Below are positions 62,226 to 64,000 of a stretch of DNA of 64,000 bases, piece by piece. The first letter of the stretch is position 1, and the number at the start of each line of letters is the position of its first letter. The stretch spans positions 18,019,092 through 18,083,091 of the forward strand of contig OX467090.1 in the NCBI GenBank assembly GCA_950106755.1, written 5' to 3'. The notes under the pieces are model-generated. The model did no database searches. It saw only the letters and a list, made by a program, of their open reading frames with translations, and was not told where the DNA came from. Origin of the DNA: Climacium dendroides. Its lineage: Eukaryota; Streptophyta; Bryopsida; Hypnales; Climaciaceae. The position numbers and the translations under genes are program-made.

Positions 62226-62417
62226 TGTTAAAGCAAACATCGTAATCAGTAGTTAGATTATGTTAGTGCTAACATAGTAAATTAAGTGTCACACCTCTAT
62301 GGTTACAGATAGTTGCAACTATGGAGTTTCACACTAGTCTTCTCTCAGAAGCTACTCACTTGTAACCTAAAAATATATATATAATAATAAATACATATTA
62401 TTGTTGTTCTTCTCACA
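62226..62417 (+). repeat. Copia 3' LTR
   Basis: 192 bp, TGTTAAAGC...CTTCTCACA, followed by AAAGA. It contains a TATATATATAATAATAA promoter-like AT stretch near 62375. Confidence 0.85.
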
Positions 62418-62458
62418 AAAGATTAGAAATGGAGACGAAGTGCAGTAGCTCAAATTCA

Positions 62459-63939
62459 CACTACTAGGATTTAAGTGTTTTATGACTGCAAAAATATAAC
62501 TGAGGATGACTGGCAACTGCTCACAATCATATTTTTGGATCCCACAACGTTGGAAAAAAATATGACTGCAAATGTGACTGCCAGTCATATTTTGCCTTTA
62601 TGCTTCATGGATGTATAGTATATATGCATGAGGAATGGCAAAATACTTTTTACGAAACCATAGGGAACGTATTACGGGAACACCAGTCATATTTGTCAAT
62701 CATATTTTTGCATATATGACAACATGTAGTCATATTCTATAGTCACACTTTTGTAAGTTCACATTTTTTTTGAAGTTTTTTTCCAGGTAGCCCCCTAAAA
62801 ATTTGGGCAACCTAAAAAAATGTAAATAAATTATTGCTCAAAATTGTAAAATCATAGCCGTTGTTTTGGAGGGATCTTGAAATCCTAGCCGTCATTTTTT
62901 AGGGTTTTAAAATCCTAGCCGCCACTTTTTAGGGTTTTGAAACCCTAGATGCCACTTCATGTGCTTCATCTTCTTATTTTTCAAGTCTTGTTTCTTCTTC
63001 CTCCTCTTGTTTTTTGAAGTTTTAATTGTTGTATTGTTGTATTTTATTTGTTGTTGTTTAATTATTGAGGTTTTAGTTGTTTTTTAGTTGTTACTAATCT
63101 ATTGTTGCTTCTTACATCTTATTTGTTGTTAGTTTGTTGTTGTTTTATAGTTGTTGCTAATCTTTTATTGCATCTTCACTTGTCTTATTCTTACTTCTTA
63201 TTGGTTTTTAGTTTTAGTTCTTGTTACCTCTTGTTATACTTAAGCTTTTACTTCTTACTATCTTTTAGTACTAATTTGAACAAAAAAAAGACTCACAATA
63301 GTCATATGCTTCATCAACCAAAATATGACTCCCAATAGTCATATGCTGCATCAACCAAAATATGACTCACAACAGTTATACTCCATATCACTTAAGATAT
63401 GATTCACAACAATTATACTTCACATCACTTAAGATATGACTTACAACAATTATATTCTATATTACTTAAAATATGACTCACTGCAGTCATAGTCCATATC
63501 ACTTAAAATATGATTAAAAATATGACTCACCACGATTTTATTCTATATTCTTTAGAATAGAACTCTCTATAGTCATATTGCATATCACTTAAAATATGAG
63601 TTACCACAGTCACATTCCACGTCAGCCAAAATATGACTAGGCACAGTCACATGATATGTAGTTTGTTTGTTTTTTTGCCTAGGCAGCTCATGAGAAAGTA
63701 AGCCTCCAAGGGTGGTCAACATATACGCCATGTTGACAAAATATGCCTAAAAATGGTTTATAATACTTCCAAATCCATATGATTGCAAATATGACTCACC
63801 AATCATATAACTGAAAGTGAATGATTCATCTATAACTCATCCTAGTCATATCCCGACCATCTACAGTGATTTTTGCTTGAGTCACATTTTTTGATTTTGT
63901 GACTCATTGCAATCATAAAACATTCATTTTCTCGTAGTG
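62459..63939. mobile_element. non-autonomous CACTA element, sister of 27741-30455 in opposite orientation
   Basis: Left end CACTACTAGGATTTAAGTGT, right end read inward CACTACGAGAAAATGAATGT, both followed by TTTTATGA(C/T)TGCA. Flanks TCA/TTA differ by one base. Inside, in reverse order to the 27.7-kb copy: TAGGGTTTTGAAACCCTAG units (62870-62950), a GTTGTT/TTGTTGC-rich minisatellite (63000-63270), then about 38-bp AAATATGACTCAC units (63295-63660). No transposase. The 78-codon frame at 63102-63338 is a repeat artefact. Confidence 0.82.
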
Positions 63940-64000
63940 TTAACTAGAAGATTTTTGAATTATGATTAGAGGAGAAGAAGAATCAGCTGAAGCAAGAGAA

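Larger units (their letters stand above)
56280..62417. mobile_element. Copia LTR retrotransposon with its 5' half inverted
   Basis: Minus strand, right to left: 5' LTR (58875-58675), primer site (58674-58661), gag (57441-about 56890), zinc knuckle and protease (about 56720-56340). Plus strand: pre-integrase, integrase, RT and RNase H (59180-62087), polypurine tract (62216-62225), 3' LTR (62226-62417). The two LTRs are clearly homologous but face opposite ways. The 5-bp flank of each LTR's outer side reads AAAGA in its own orientation (58880-58876 minus; 62418-62422 plus). This is what one insertion followed by an inversion, with one breakpoint between protease and pre-integrase and the other in the upstream flank, would give. 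Many stops; inactive. Confidence 0.82.

Noticed and set aside
63102..63338. 78-codon Leu/Cys-rich frame
   Set aside because: Same minisatellite composition in the sister CACTA element.

Overview
This window looks like nuclear DNA of a land plant with a repeat-rich genome. The evidence is one intact plant-type glutamate-receptor-like (GLR) gene with spliceosomal introns, plant-type hAT, CACTA, Copia and Gypsy elements, TTTAGGG-like telomeric words, and AT-rich spacers around GC-richer coding islands. I cannot fix the lineage from sequence alone; nothing points to an organelle, bacterium or virus.

Region 1 (412-13852) is the most unusual part. It is one very large hAT-superfamily transposon (420-13844, 13.4 kb) bounded by a perfect 8-bp target-site duplication, ACTATGTC, and hAT-type ends (CAAGGTTGTC / CAGGGTTGTC). 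It carries three gene bodies: an intronless hAT transposase (minus), a protein-kinase-like gene (plus) and a coiled-coil/RING-like gene (minus). Each has a TATA-like box about 190-220 bp before its ATG. Immediately upstream of each box is a GC-rich array of GACGG-(4-5 nt)-CCGTC dyads. A fourth, larger array of a TGGACGGTC monomer fills the left subterminal region. All three genes are silenced by in-frame stops (TAG, TAG, TAA, TGA), each one C-to-T change away from a sense codon. The RING-like gene also has a small deletion or frameshift.

Region 2 (13.9-39 kb) is AT-rich and built from transposons. It holds a decayed Gypsy gag/protease in minus orientation with a CACTA-type MITE inside it, a mariner-like MITE, and three short elements whose ends read TTAACCCC...GGGGTTAA (piggyBac-like in form). 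It also holds a complete 2.7-kb non-autonomous CACTA element (27741-30455) whose empty site survives in a paralogous repeat at about 26.2 kb.

Region 3 (40079-45979) is the only apparently functional gene. It is a nine-exon GLR, 1067 residues by my splice model, with every junction in phase. A 32-nt microexon encodes most of the pore loop.

Region 4 (46-64 kb) is AT-rich repeat sequence with a CACTA-type MITE at 49.2 kb and a Copia LTR retrotransposon at 56.3-62.4 kb. The 5' half of that Copia element (LTR, primer site, gag, protease) lies inverted relative to its integrase/RT/RNase H half and 3' LTR. Both LTRs still carry matching AAAGA flanks. A sister of the 27.7-kb CACTA element, in opposite orientation, closes the window (62459-63939).
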